Part shown: in pieces, positions 7,500-14,017 of the stretch | Numbering within the stretch: position 1 is the first letter of the stretch | How the letters are laid out: the number at the start of each line of letters is the position of its first letter | Source of the DNA: a virus | IMG/VR virus record: IMGVR_UViG_3300030119_000062 | Coordinates: 1-48,953 of that record | Strand: one strand, 5' to 3' | Length of the DNA stretch: 48,953 nucleotides | Notes under the pieces: generated by a model | The model's input: the letters and a program-made list of their open reading frames with translations, nothing else | Database searches by the model: none | Told to the model about the DNA's origin: nothing | Position numbers and translations under genes: made by a program

Positions 7500-9176
7500 T
7501 TAATATCCAAACACACTATCTGCAGGTGCATAGGCTTGCTCTAGTCGTAAATCCCTAAGTTGAGATAATGGATCATGTACTCTTGGTCTAGACATAATTA
7601 AATACCTTAAAGCATCATAAGCATGATCCTGTGCTTTTGTATCTACATCTTCAGGATTCGCCTTATCTAAGGGAATACTTTGTAATTCTCGGATGAGATT
7701 AGGACAATTATTAAATATTTGCAACCTTGGCCTACCAGTTTGTTGTAATCTAAGATATTCGTGTAGCTGTATTTTTCCCTGAATTCTATTCTTATCAGCC
7801 CTTCTTAGCTTATGTCCTTGTTTTACAAGTGTTTCTCCAACAGTAGGACCAGTAGTCCCTGTTCTATTCCATGCTGCGGTGTCAAGTACACCTGCTACAG
7901 AAAACGGATCTTGCATTTCCATTTCTGTAATCATATATCCTAAGTCCTGTCCTGTTAGTCCTTTTCGATATAATTCTCTATATATAATTAATGTTGAGTC
8001 ACTAGGGTCTATTGCAGCCCATATACAAGCAGATTCACTTGCATAGCCATAGTCAATGCCTTTTAGTCTTTCCCAATGAATAGGTATCTCAAAAGGAGGG
8101 ATAACGTGTTCTTCTAATGTAAACTCTGTAAAGGCTGCGCCTTCATTAACATCCCAATTACCTTCTAATAATTGTTTGCGCTGAGTAGCAGGTAATGCTT
8201 TAAGCATTTGTTCATAACGACCATCTTCTGCTAAATAAGGATTATCCTCTAATCTAGCAGGTATAAACTTCCTTGTTAGACCATCAGCCCCCTCAAAGCT
8301 AGTATCAGGTACACAAGGATCAATATAGCGTTTCTTTACCCAATGTGCGCCTACACCGCCAGGGTTAGCAGTACATCTCATATAAGGGGTTATTTCTGAA
8401 TCTGTTGTTCTAAGTCGTGAAGCTAAGTAATTCCAGCTAAACTCTGTAGGTAAATGTGTAATCTCATCAAATCCTATCCAACTATAAGCTTGTCCCTGAT
8501 AACGATACACATCTGCATCTCTTTCTAAGAATCCAAACTCTATCTTTGCTCCAGAGGGAAAATTCCACATTTTCTCCACTTCTCTATATTTACAGCCTGG
8601 AAATGCTTTTGGATATAATTCTCTTGATTTATCAATAAGTTCCCTAAGTTCTGGCATAGATCGCCTAATAATCAAGGCTCTATGCGCTGCCCTATGTGCA
8701 TAACGCAATGGATCTACAAGCATAGCATAGGACTTCCCTCCTCCTGCTGCTCCACCATAGAGTACGTCTGTCTCTCCTGCTGCTAAGAACTCTGTTTGTG
8801 GGCCTTCATTAGGGGAGAATATAACATTAGTAGTAGCCTCATCTTTAAGGCTTTTAGGAATACTTGACAACTCATCTTCTGTAATTATTTTAGAAGTATT
8901 GTCTTTATCTAATTGTGCAGAAACAGTTTTAGCTTTTTTTAGAGCTTGTCTATGTTTATTTAGTTTTCTTTCTATTTGCTCTATTTTCTTTTCTTTAGTT
9001 CTGACAACTCTACGTTTTCTAATCTTTTCTTTAGTTTCACTATGAAAATGATAAGCACGACTTTTAACACCTTTAGGCCTTCCTCTTACTTTACGAGGTG
9101 TGCCATCTTTTTTAAGCAGAAAATTACCATTTTCATCTTTTTGGTATAAATCAGGATTATCATCCCAATCAGCCAT
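7500..9176 (-). CDS. terL: Terminase large subunit (packaging ATPase-nuclease)
   Basis: This 558-aa motor cuts concatemeric DNA and pumps it into the procapsid. Visible motifs: Walker A GGAAGGGKS (141-149), Walker B WIGFDE (D237, E238), coupling motif CTANPGG (268-274), and nuclease acids D375 (GIDYGY), D432 (GVLDTAAW) and D517/D521 (QDHAYDALRY). Before the ATPase an extra 100-residue N-terminus carries an AT-hook-like RGRPKG followed by a Lys/Arg-rich helix, probably a DNA contact. It overlaps the preceding small gene by 8 nt. All catalytic residues are present, so the enzyme should be active. Confidence 0.95.
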   Translation of the reverse strand: MADWDDNPDLYQKDENGNFLLKKDGTPRKVRGRPKGVKSRAYHFHSETKEKIRKRRVVRTKEKKIEQIERKLNKHRQALKKAKTVSAQLDKDNTSKIITEDELSSIPKSLKDEATTNVIFSPNEGPQTEFLAAGETDVLYGGAAGGGKSYAMLVDPLRYAHRAAHRALIIRRSMPELRELIDKSRELYPKAFPGCKYREVEKMWNFPSGAKIEFGFLERDADVYRYQGQAYSWIGFDEITHLPTEFSWNYLASRLRTTDSEITPYMRCTANPGGVGAHWVKKRYIDPCVPDTSFEGADGLTRKFIPARLEDNPYLAEDGRYEQMLKALPATQRKQLLEGNWDVNEGAAFTEFTLEEHVIPPFEIPIHWERLKGIDYGYASESACIWAAIDPSDSTLIIYRELYRKGLTGQDLGYMITEMEMQDPFSVAGVLDTAAWNRTGTTGPTVGETLVKQGHKLRRADKNRIQGKIQLHEYLRLQQTGRPRLQIFNNCPNLIRELQSIPLDKANPEDVDTKAQDHAYDALRYLIMSRPRVHDPLSQLRDLRLEQAYAPADSVFGY

Positions 9177-9414
9177 GAGTTATATTCATCCCATCTACTT
9201 TATCTTTTAGTCCCTGATAGCTAAGACTTCTGCCTGTTTTATGTAAAATCCAAGCAGATCCTTCTCGTAAAGATAACACACCCTCAGATACCATTGTTTT
9301 AATCTCTTCAAGGGCTTCTAGCTGTTCAGGTATAGGATCTAGTAAGGTTCTATCTTCTGGATTTTCTTGATAACCAAAAGGAACTCTACCATTACGCCTC
9401 TTGATACTCTGCAT
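9169..9414 (-). CDS. Small protein resembling a serine-recombinase linker domain
   Basis: An 81-aa protein between terminase small and large subunits, overlapping both neighbours (23 nt and 8 nt). It reads like the DNA-binding linker found after the catalytic domain of large serine recombinases: GRVPFGY, then a Pro-rich turn, then a helix pattern ALEEIKTMVSEGVLSLREGSAWI and a short 'GRSLSYQGLK' helix. No catalytic domain or frameshift remnant lies next to it. It may help terminase recognise DNA, or regulate the arm. Resemblance is by eye and not tested. Confidence 0.6.
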   Translation of the reverse strand: MQSIKRRNGRVPFGYQENPEDRTLLDPIPEQLEALEEIKTMVSEGVLSLREGSAWILHKTGRSLSYQGLKDKVDGMNITHG

Positions 9415-9778
9415 CTATTACAGTCTCCTTCTTTGCAGGTAAGATAAAAAGACCTTGATCAGTCTTATGGGTTACATCAATTCTATCTGTTTTACTCAAT
9501 CCTATCCTATCTAAGATAGATTGAGCTGCCTGTAAGCGCATATTAGCTTGAGGTATAGGCTCATCAGAATTCATTATGTTTACCATCTTTAAAGCGGCCT
9601 GTGGAGCAGAACGTGCTAGTATTGTTTCAGCTAGATCTATTATTTCTGTCTTTAGTGCTTTTGTTACCTGATAATGCTCTGTGTATCCTGCTTTCTTAGC
9701 AGCTTCTTTAGGATCACCATTACATTCTATAAGATGACTGAGAAAGTCTTGTTGCTTCGTAGTTAATTCTTTTTTCAT
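9392..9778 (-). CDS. terS: Terminase small subunit (DNA recognition)
   Basis: A 128-aa protein that opens the minus arm. The N-terminal LTTKQQDFLSHLIECNGD followed by PKEAAKKAGY is the helix-turn-helix layout of terminase small subunits, followed by a helical oligomerisation part (about 45-100) and a tail with DVTHKTDQGLFILP that may touch the large subunit. No Shine-Dalgarno sequence precedes the ATG, and a good promoter ends about 9 nt before it, so the transcript is predicted to be leaderless. Its place before terL supports the call. Confidence 0.8.
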   Translation of the reverse strand: MKKELTTKQQDFLSHLIECNGDPKEAAKKAGYTEHYQVTKALKTEIIDLAETILARSAPQAALKMVNIMNSDEPIPQANMRLQAAQSILDRIGLSKTDRIDVTHKTDQGLFILPAKKETVIDAEYQEA

Positions 9779-9786
9779 GGAAATGC

Positions 9787-9815
9787 ACTATAAGGGTTGA
9801 CAAATCTAAAATCAA
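9787..9815 (-). promoter_or_regulatory. Sigma70-type promoter for the structural arm
   Basis: On the minus strand TTGATT (plus-strand bases 9810-9815) and TATAGT (9787-9792) are separated by exactly 17 bp. The predicted transcription start, about 6-8 nt further, falls at 9779-9782, 1-4 nt before the terS ATG. The element shares its bases with the opposite-strand promoter at 9797-9824. Confidence 0.6.
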
Positions 9816-9824
9816 TACTACAAT
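9797..9824 (+). promoter_or_regulatory. Sigma70-type promoter for the early arm
   Basis: TTGACA (9797-9802), a 16-bp spacer and TACAAT (9819-9824) form a near-consensus promoter pointing into the early region. Transcription would start near 9831, at the base of the hairpin 9831-9849. The first likely gene starts at 10670, which leaves an unusually long leader of about 840 nt, or further promoters downstream. Confidence 0.65.
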
Positions 9825-9830
9825 CGAATA

Positions 9831-9859
9831 ACAGCCCGTAGGGGGCTGTATATATACAG
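9831..9859. promoter_or_regulatory. Hairpin plus 14-bp palindrome, candidate operator
   Basis: ACAGCCC (9831-9837) pairs with GGGCTGT (9843-9849). Overlapping its right arm is a perfect 14-bp palindrome CTGTATATATACAG (9846-9859). The palindrome resembles a LexA-type box (CTGT-N8-ACAG) but has only 6 bp between half sites. It sits just downstream of the plus-strand promoter, where a bound dimer would block early transcription. Confidence 0.5.
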
Positions 9860-9874
9860 TAAAGAACTATAAAG

Positions 9875-9934
9875 ATACTTTTAAGTATTCTCTTAAATAC
9901 CCCGACCTAAATATCTCTGAATACCCGACCTAAA
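9875..9934. repeat. Dyad and paired direct repeats in the divergent region
   Basis: ATACTT-TT-AAGTAT (9875-9888) is a dyad. It is followed by two near-identical direct repeats, AATACCCCGACCTAAA (9896-9911) and AATACCCGACCTAAA (9920-9934), starting 24 bp apart. Such paired sites suit a DNA-binding protein acting on the divergent promoters or an initiator protein. No known binding motif was recognised. Confidence 0.5.
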
Positions 9935-10592
9935 CTACTTGACACTAGATTCCTGGTGAAATGTATGAGAATTAGTATATATACCCTACTAGGGGGGTGG
10001 CATCCTACCTACCCTAGTGCGCTAATGTTACGTTATAGTCAGCTTACCAGTGTTCTACTAACTAGATTAACGCTAGGACTACCAGATCTACTTCGTTTGA
10101 GAATCGTTACTTCCGAACAAACTAGCAGCTCTAGAACGCTCTAGGCTTATAAAGTTTCAGCTTTAATTACTAATTGAGTCTACTCGTATTAATGAGACTA
10201 ACACTTCAGAATTAATCAGCAGATCACTTGATCCTCTTTATAAAGCTGAACCTATCTTTTTAGGCTTACTCTTATTCGGAAGACTCCCTCCACAGTCTAA
10301 AACAATGAGGTAGCTTCTTAGCTACTGTGATTGCACTAATGGGCTTTCTCTATATCCAAATTAATTAGTCTCATTGACACTTTGAATTCCTTAACCATAA
10401 CTATTTATGCAGCACTAATGCCTCTGAGATAAAGCTTATATATCAGCATCTTGCGTATTAACGAGCCGTCACAAGCGTATACCATTTGCTTGATATCTAT
10501 GAGCTTGAAAAAGGCCCATAAGGCAGAACTTGTAGGTTCCGCATTTAGCATTACTAAAACTAAACCATTTACGAATTTCCTTCGAGATTGTA

Positions 10593-10645
10593 ACCCCCAA
10601 GCCACGGAGTGGTCGCTGAAGGCGAGGGGTCACAAGATCTCTTGT
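10593..10645 (+). promoter_or_regulatory. Three-way-junction-like structured leader
   Basis: ACCCC (10593-10597) pairs with GGGGT (10626-10630). Between them, CCAC/GTGG (10602-10612) and TCGC/GCGA (10613-10625) form two adjoining hairpins that abut the closing helix. A fourth hairpin ACAAG/CTTGT (10632-10645) follows, then a GGAG ribosome site and the ATG at 10670. This compact fold directly before the first early gene suggests control of its translation. No known riboswitch class recognised. Confidence 0.45.
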
Positions 10646-10669
10646 AAATTCATAAATGGAGTTTTAGAT

Positions 10670-11086
10670 ATGCCAAAAGCAAAACCACAAGTTCAATACC
10701 TTACAGTCCTTTCCCAAGCTCAGAGATATCGTCTTTGTTATACGCTTGCTAGTCTCATTACTACGGAAGAGGCTTCTGGGCCGCTTTATCACAAAGTCAT
10801 GAGAGCTGGCTTTGACGTTATGGTTAAGGAATACAAAGAGGAGCAGAAGCAATACTGCACTTTGGATCTTGATAAAGCCCAAGAGTGCAAGAGCCTCACA
10901 GCAGCTAAGAAGGCGTTTCCTCATCTTATTCAGCCTATGGAGGCACTCTTCGCTAACCCCCCTAAGATTAAGCCTAAAAAGCCAACTCCAGCAGCAGCTC
11001 CCGCTGCAGAGGTATCAAGCAATCAGCAGCTTAATCCTGAAGTGGTAGCAGCTATTAATGCTTTAGTAGCCGCACTTACTAAGTAA
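10670..11086 (+). CDS. First early protein, unknown function
   Basis: A 138-aa protein. The ATG at 10670 is chosen over the longer frame because GGAG lies 8 nt before it and the upstream codons fall in the structured leader. Residues 1-95 look helical (QYLTVLSQAQRYRLCYTLASL); residues 96-120 form a Lys/Pro/Ala linker (PPKIKPKKPTPAAAPAAEV); the end is an Ala-rich hydrophobic helix (NPEVVAAINALVAALTK). The linker plus short terminal helix resembles a tethered interaction tail. A terminator follows. As the first gene of the early arm it may act on the host or on regulation; no family recognised. Confidence 0.7.
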   Translation: MPKAKPQVQYLTVLSQAQRYRLCYTLASLITTEEASGPLYHKVMRAGFDVMVKEYKEEQKQYCTLDLDKAQECKSLTAAKKAFPHLIQPMEALFANPPKIKPKKPTPAAAPAAEVSSNQQLNPEVVAAINALVAALTK

Positions 11087-11103
11087 AGCTGAAGCCTTTC
11101 TTT

Positions 11104-11132
11104 AAAGCCTAGAGCGATCTAGGCTTTTTTTT
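11104..11132 (+). terminator. Rho-independent terminator after the first early gene
   Basis: GCCTAGA (11107-11113), loop GCGA, TCTAGGC (11118-11124) and eight T residues, extended at its base by AAA/TTT. A textbook intrinsic terminator 18 nt after the stop codon, making the first early gene a separate transcription unit. Confidence 0.85.
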
Positions 11133-11152
11133 ATTCTCCAGTAACAGCTAAT

Positions 11153-11275
11153 GTTAAAAGCTAATTAGTCTCTTGGTCTTATACGCTAAGTAAGTAATAA
11201 ATATATTTAACCTACAAGCTACTTAACAAATACTTAGTATCTCGTATATCACCAGGAGACTAATTAGTTTTTAAC
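11153..11275. repeat. 25-bp inverted repeat around an A+T-rich core
   Basis: Arms 11153-11177 and 11251-11275 are reverse complements with two mismatches (23 of 25), centred on CTAATTAGTCTC. The 73-bp interior is A+T-rich and its flanks show weaker inverted similarity (TATACG and CTAAGTA on both sides). The CTAATTAGTCTC core also occurs near 10360. The arrangement is that of a replication origin, a recombination site or a large regulatory hairpin. No protein gene is present. Confidence 0.7.
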
Positions 11276-11328
11276 TATCTATATTAATCTCACAGATAGT
11301 GCTTGTAGCTAGGTGTGTGTTGTTTGTT

Positions 11329-11379
11329 GGGGTTTTTCTTCACAGCCCCTTTTTTGTGAGGGCCTGCTTGAAAAACCCC
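11329..11379 (+). other. Long stable hairpin
   Basis: GGGGTTTTTC (11329-11338) pairs perfectly with GAAAAACCCC (11370-11379). The 31-nt loop contains TCACA/TGTGA, which can extend the structure. No T-tract follows, so it is not a plain intrinsic terminator. Together with the inverted repeat it fills the 414-bp gene-free stretch 11087-11500. Confidence 0.6.
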
Positions 11380-11500
11380 CCAGAGGTCGAGGCGAGGAAG
11401 ATAGTTAGATTATTCCAAAGCCTAGAGAGAAACTAAGGGCCAGGGCGGTAAGGGTAGAATCAGAATCATTAGTTGAATCAATAACTTATGGAGAAAAGCT

Positions 11501-11674
11501 ATGGAGACATTTAAGATTAAATTAGAAAACTATAACACTGATGTTCCTGCATTAGAGTTTGGTTGCTTTAGTTATGGGGAACAGTTAATGTTCCTCTACA
11601 AACAATTAGTTGTACTAAGCTGTCAAGTAATGTACACTAACTGTCAAGTAATACGGAAGCGGAGGGCAAACTAG
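11501..11674 (+). CDS. Small early protein (57 aa)
   Basis: A 57-codon frame starts METFKIKLENYNTDVPALEF and ends VIRKRRAN. GGAG lies 7 nt before the ATG, a good ribosome site. The middle is hydrophobic (LMFLYKQLVVLSCQVMY), possibly a buried or membrane-touching helix, and the tail is basic. The 3' part carries two copies of the DNA motif CTGTCAAGTAAT 21 bp apart, so its codons may be shaped by a DNA-level signal. A terminator-like hairpin follows. No family recognised. Confidence 0.55.
   Translation: METFKIKLENYNTDVPALEFGCFSYGEQLMFLYKQLVVLSCQVMYTNCQVIRKRRAN
11620..11654. repeat. Two CTGTCAAGTAAT repeats 21 bp apart
   Basis: CTGTCAAGTAATGTA (11620-11634) and CTGTCAAGTAATAC (11641-11654) start exactly 21 bp, two helical turns, apart. 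The 15-base version recurs exactly at 14188-14202 in another reading frame. Read on the other strand, the shared part is ATTACTTGACAG, overlapping the TACTTGACA found at 9935 and 16436. This points to a protein or polymerase site rather than coding constraint. Confidence 0.55.
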
Positions 11675-11689
11675 GAGAGATTAGTGATT

Positions 11690-11740
11690 AGCTAAAAAAG
11701 TCTTTCTTGTTCTTACTTCGTAAGAAAGACTTTTTTAGCT
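11690..11740. terminator. Strong bidirectional terminator hairpin
   Basis: A perfect 19-bp stem (11690-11708 with 11722-11740) closes a 13-nt loop; each strand carries a run of six T (or A) in the outer stem. It separates the 57-aa gene from the next early operon and would terminate or attenuate transcription from either side. Confidence 0.75.
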
Positions 11741-11801
11741 AGGGTCAAGTCGGGGAGCTACCTATAAGGTGGCATCAATCATTCTATTAATGGGAGTTAA
11801 T

Positions 11802-12176
11802 ATGCAAGATATTCAGCGAGTCCTGAGAGAGGCTCATGTGGCAGGAGCTAGGGCAATGAAAGGGCATCAGCCCAAGGACGTTGCCGATACTGTCGGGTCT
11901 TTCGATCATTGGAAGAATCATATTGCAGGTAATCAGCTTGTAATCAAGGCAGAGCATTTGCTTGAGAGGCAGGTAGGTTACTTTGCAGCAGAAGATTTTT
12001 CTTATGATTGGAAGTATGAAACGAACACAGGTGGTTTATTCCAGACAGCGACTAAGCTGATTGGTAATAGTAATCATCTTTACGAGCAGTATTTGTATGG
12101 CCTTAACTTTATTCAAGTGATAAGGACATACGGATTTACTGCTTTCCTTACCAACAACACAATCACACTTTACTAA
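11802..12176 (+). CDS. Early protein of unknown function (124 aa)
   Basis: The start at 11802 is preferred to an upstream GTG because GGGAG lies 5 nt before it. The protein begins MQDIQRVLREAHVAGARAM and is mixed helical with several aromatic and His residues (FDHWKNHIAG, DFSYDWKYETN). No signal peptide, and no motif I can assign. First gene after the strong hairpin, and ahead of five further small genes reading the same way. Confidence 0.7.
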   Translation: MQDIQRVLREAHVAGARAMKGHQPKDVADTVGSFDHWKNHIAGNQLVIKAEHLLERQVGYFAAEDFSYDWKYETNTGGLFQTATKLIGNSNHLYEQYLYGLNFIQVIRTYGFTAFLTNNTITLY

Positions 12177-12195
12177 ACTAACCAAAGGAGACTAT

Positions 12196-12429
12196 ATGTC
12201 TATAAGCATACGTGATATCGCAGAAGAAGCCATAACATCTATTGATGTTGAAGAGAAAGTAAATGATTATTTAGAAGGTAATACTTCTGTAGAAGAACGA
12301 ATCAGAGAAGAGATGAAAGATGCTCTCGAAGATAAAGTTCAAGAAGCTGCAGAAGCTAAACTAAAAGAAATGGCAGAACAACTTGCCGATGATTTTAGTG
12401 TTGATGATCTCGTTGACGACTTAATCTAA
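12196..12429 (+). CDS. Small acidic coiled-coil protein (77 aa)
   Basis: A very acidic, almost entirely helical protein: EKVNDYLEGNTSVEERIREE then alternating Glu/Lys/Ala, ending DDFSVDDLVDDLI. GGAG precedes the ATG by 7 nt. Small acidic phage proteins often mimic DNA or bind host nucleic-acid enzymes, for example anti-restriction proteins or inhibitors of RNA polymerase or nucleoid proteins. That role is inference from charge and early position only. A G+C-rich hairpin follows. Confidence 0.7.
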   Translation: MSISIRDIAEEAITSIDVEEKVNDYLEGNTSVEERIREEMKDALEDKVQEAAEAKLKEMAEQLADDFSVDDLVDDLI

Positions 12430-12449
12430 TTACTTTAACCCTTTAATCG

Positions 12450-12468
12450 TGGGGGCTTTATGCCCCCA
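12450..12468 (+). other. G+C-rich intercistronic hairpin
   Basis: TGGGGGC (12450-12456) and GCCCCCA (12462-12468) close a TTTAT loop. No T-run follows, so it is more likely an mRNA stability or processing element than a terminator between the 77-aa and 138-aa genes. Confidence 0.6.
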
Positions 12469-12481
12469 TTAGGAGTCTTAT

Positions 12482-12898
12482 ATGCTAAGAAAAATTGATT
12501 TAGAAATGAATAAGGCAGTCAGAAATAGAGTGCCTTTCTTCAAAGATAATACAGAAGTAAAAATAAAGGGGAATAAAGCAGCTTCTGTTTACTTATTTGG
12601 AAATGATATTGCCAGGATTATTGGGCCTTGGATAATCTTTTCTAAACAATGCGTTGAAGAAGATGAGTGGAAAACAGCCACTACCAAGAGAAGAATCAAT
12701 GCTTTGTTACAAGAGTTTGTACCTAGTCTAAGACTGTATCAGTCTCATAACGCATGGTATTTCTCTAGAGAGAGTATAACGAGCCACGATCTATTGTGGT
12801 CATCTGATAATGTCTCAATCAATCTTAACGAAGAATTCATTAGTTTAAATTACATTCGTTTCCCACTGTTCAGTAAATCATCTAAGGAGGTCGCATGA
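12482..12898 (+). CDS. Early protein of unknown function (138 aa)
   Basis: Soluble protein with a basic N-terminal half (DLEMNKAVRNRVPFFKDN) and a middle containing IIGPWIIFSKQ and WKTATTKRRINALLQEF. An AGGAG site lies just before the ATG. The end overlaps the next start by ATGA, so the two are coupled. No recognised domain; the Trp/Arg-rich middle could bind nucleic acid, which is speculation. Confidence 0.7.
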   Translation: MLRKIDLEMNKAVRNRVPFFKDNTEVKIKGNKAASVYLFGNDIARIIGPWIIFSKQCVEEDEWKTATTKRRINALLQEFVPSLRLYQSHNAWYFSRESITSHDLLWSSDNVSINLNEEFISLNYIRFPLFSKSSKEVA

Positions 12899-13110
12899 AC
12901 GATAGCAAAAAACTAATCTTACAATGTAAGGTTACATTTGGAGAAGAATTACTTTATCCCATAAATGAAGCAGCAGAAATGGTATGCGAACTTATGAGTC
13001 GAGCTACCTTAAATCTTACTCAAGCTAAAAAGCTAAGAGATGAAATGGGATATACGATTGAGATGTATACCCCTTCCTTTGATGATTTACTAAAAGCTAA
13101 CAGGAGATAG
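12895..13110 (+). CDS. Early protein of unknown function (71 aa)
   Basis: A 71-aa helical protein (NEAAEMVCELMSRATLNLTQAKKLRDEM) coupled by ATGA to the previous gene, with AGGAGG upstream of its ATG. The next gene starts one base after its stop. Two helices with a polar turn could form a small dimer. No family recognised. Confidence 0.65.
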   Translation: MNDSKKLILQCKVTFGEELLYPINEAAEMVCELMSRATLNLTQAKKLRDEMGYTIEMYTPSFDDLLKANRR

Positions 13111-13111
13111 C

Positions 13112-13543
13112 ATGGATACACATACAGATGCAAATGGTAACCAAGTACGTAATCGAGTATTGAGATATGAAGTATCAGAACCTGGAGTAACTCTCTATCT
13201 CAAGTGGCGAGAAAAGAACGAAGCCTTTAATAGACAACAACGCACCTTGGGTTTTATTAAGGAGCTACCTTACTGTGATGTAATTGATCTGTTTGGTGAG
13301 CCTACTTACCATGATGGTAGGCCTGATGCAGATTACCAGATGTATTGGGAGCTAGACATTATGCTTGATCATGCCGATGAGCATATTGATCATTGGGAAA
13401 GGAAGTTTGTACTGTTTGCTCCTAATAACAGATACAAGGTAACGAGTACCATTAAAGATCATGAGTGGCAAATATATGGTAATGATATGGAAGATGTAGA
13501 TGCCATTCGTGAAATATTTGAACGTAAACTGAGGAAACAGTAA
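13112..13543 (+). CDS. Early protein of unknown function (143 aa)
   Basis: A soluble 143-aa protein with many acidic and aromatic residues. Central stretch DVIDLFGEPTYHDGRPDADYQMYWELDIM followed by several His/Asp pairs (DHADEHIDHWE), which could bind a metal. The last 30 residues are helical and charged. An AGGAG site precedes the ATG. Coupled to the next gene by TAATG. I do not recognise it. Confidence 0.7.
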   Translation: MDTHTDANGNQVRNRVLRYEVSEPGVTLYLKWREKNEAFNRQQRTLGFIKELPYCDVIDLFGEPTYHDGRPDADYQMYWELDIMLDHADEHIDHWERKFVLFAPNNRYKVTSTIKDHEWQIYGNDMEDVDAIREIFERKLRKQ

Positions 13544-14001
13544 TGAATAGTGGAGACTTACCTGTACCAAAGCAAGTTAATCAAGAGGCTTTTCAAAAAC
13601 TAATTACTTGGGAGCCTCAACCAGATCTTTCTAAAAGTATTATTCCTGATAAGTGGAAAGCTCAGATAGCCTTTCAAAATATGACAGCACCTGATGCAGA
13701 CTTTACAGTATGGGTTGAATGGACTTATGAAACTAAATGGGTATCAGCTACCAGAGATCCAGAAGATGCAGAGGTAGACTTTGAAATATGTGTACGAGGC
13801 TATCGCTTTGTTAATCCTATTACAGGGTTATTCGGTGACTATAATCCTGGATTTATGGTAGAGACTAAAGACTATCACCACCTCAATGAGATAGATCAGT
13901 TTACTGGTATATCAGAGTATTGGGAGATGCATGACTCTGCAATAGAACACTATGAAGGTTCTAGGGCTGAAGAGTTAGCAGAAAGATACTCAGAAGCATA
14001 G
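13543..14001 (+). CDS. Early protein of unknown function (152 aa)
   Basis: A 152-aa acidic protein, coupled through TAATG. The middle looks like a beta-rich domain (DFTVWVEWTYETKWVSATRD, VDFEICVRGYRFVNPI) and the end is helical and acidic (GSRAEELAERYSEA). Its Trp/Tyr and Asp/Glu content resembles the preceding 143-aa protein, so the two may act together. A structured non-coding segment follows. No domain recognised. Confidence 0.7.
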   Translation: MNSGDLPVPKQVNQEAFQKLITWEPQPDLSKSIIPDKWKAQIAFQNMTAPDADFTVWVEWTYETKWVSATRDPEDAEVDFEICVRGYRFVNPITGLFGDYNPGFMVETKDYHHLNEIDQFTGISEYWEMHDSAIEHYEGSRAEELAERYSEA

Positions 14002-14017
14002 GCTAGGAGGACTCCAA

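Larger units (their letters stand above)
9779..10669. other. Divergent intergenic control region (about 890 bp)
   Basis: No convincing gene lies here; open frames in it lack ribosome sites and have odd composition. It contains the two overlapping promoters, the palindrome and direct repeats described separately, a TTGACA at 9939-9944 in the context AAACTACTTGACA that recurs at 16433-16445, a GTAGCT/AGCTAC hairpin (10310-10325), TTGACA at 10374-10379 with only a weak -10, partial copies of the AATTAGTCTC motif (near 10190 in reverse and 10360 forward) and the leader structure before the first gene. Confidence 0.6.

Noticed and set aside
9956-10144. Open frame of 62 codons in the control region
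   Set aside because: No ribosome site, Leu/Thr/Arg-heavy composition unlike neighbours, and it lies across promoter-like repeats.
10360-10400. Promoter at TTGACA 10374-10379
   Set aside because: No acceptable -10 box at 16-18 bp; only the -35 half matches.
10405-10605. Minus-strand open frame of 66 codons
   Set aside because: Antisense to the leader of the first early gene, overlaps its structured part, and has no ribosome site or recognisable protein character.
10451-10669. N-terminal extension of the first early gene
   Set aside because: The extension covers the structured leader; the ATG at 10670 has a proper ribosome site.
12450-12468. Intrinsic terminator
   Set aside because: Stem is strong but no T-tract follows; kept as an mRNA hairpin only.
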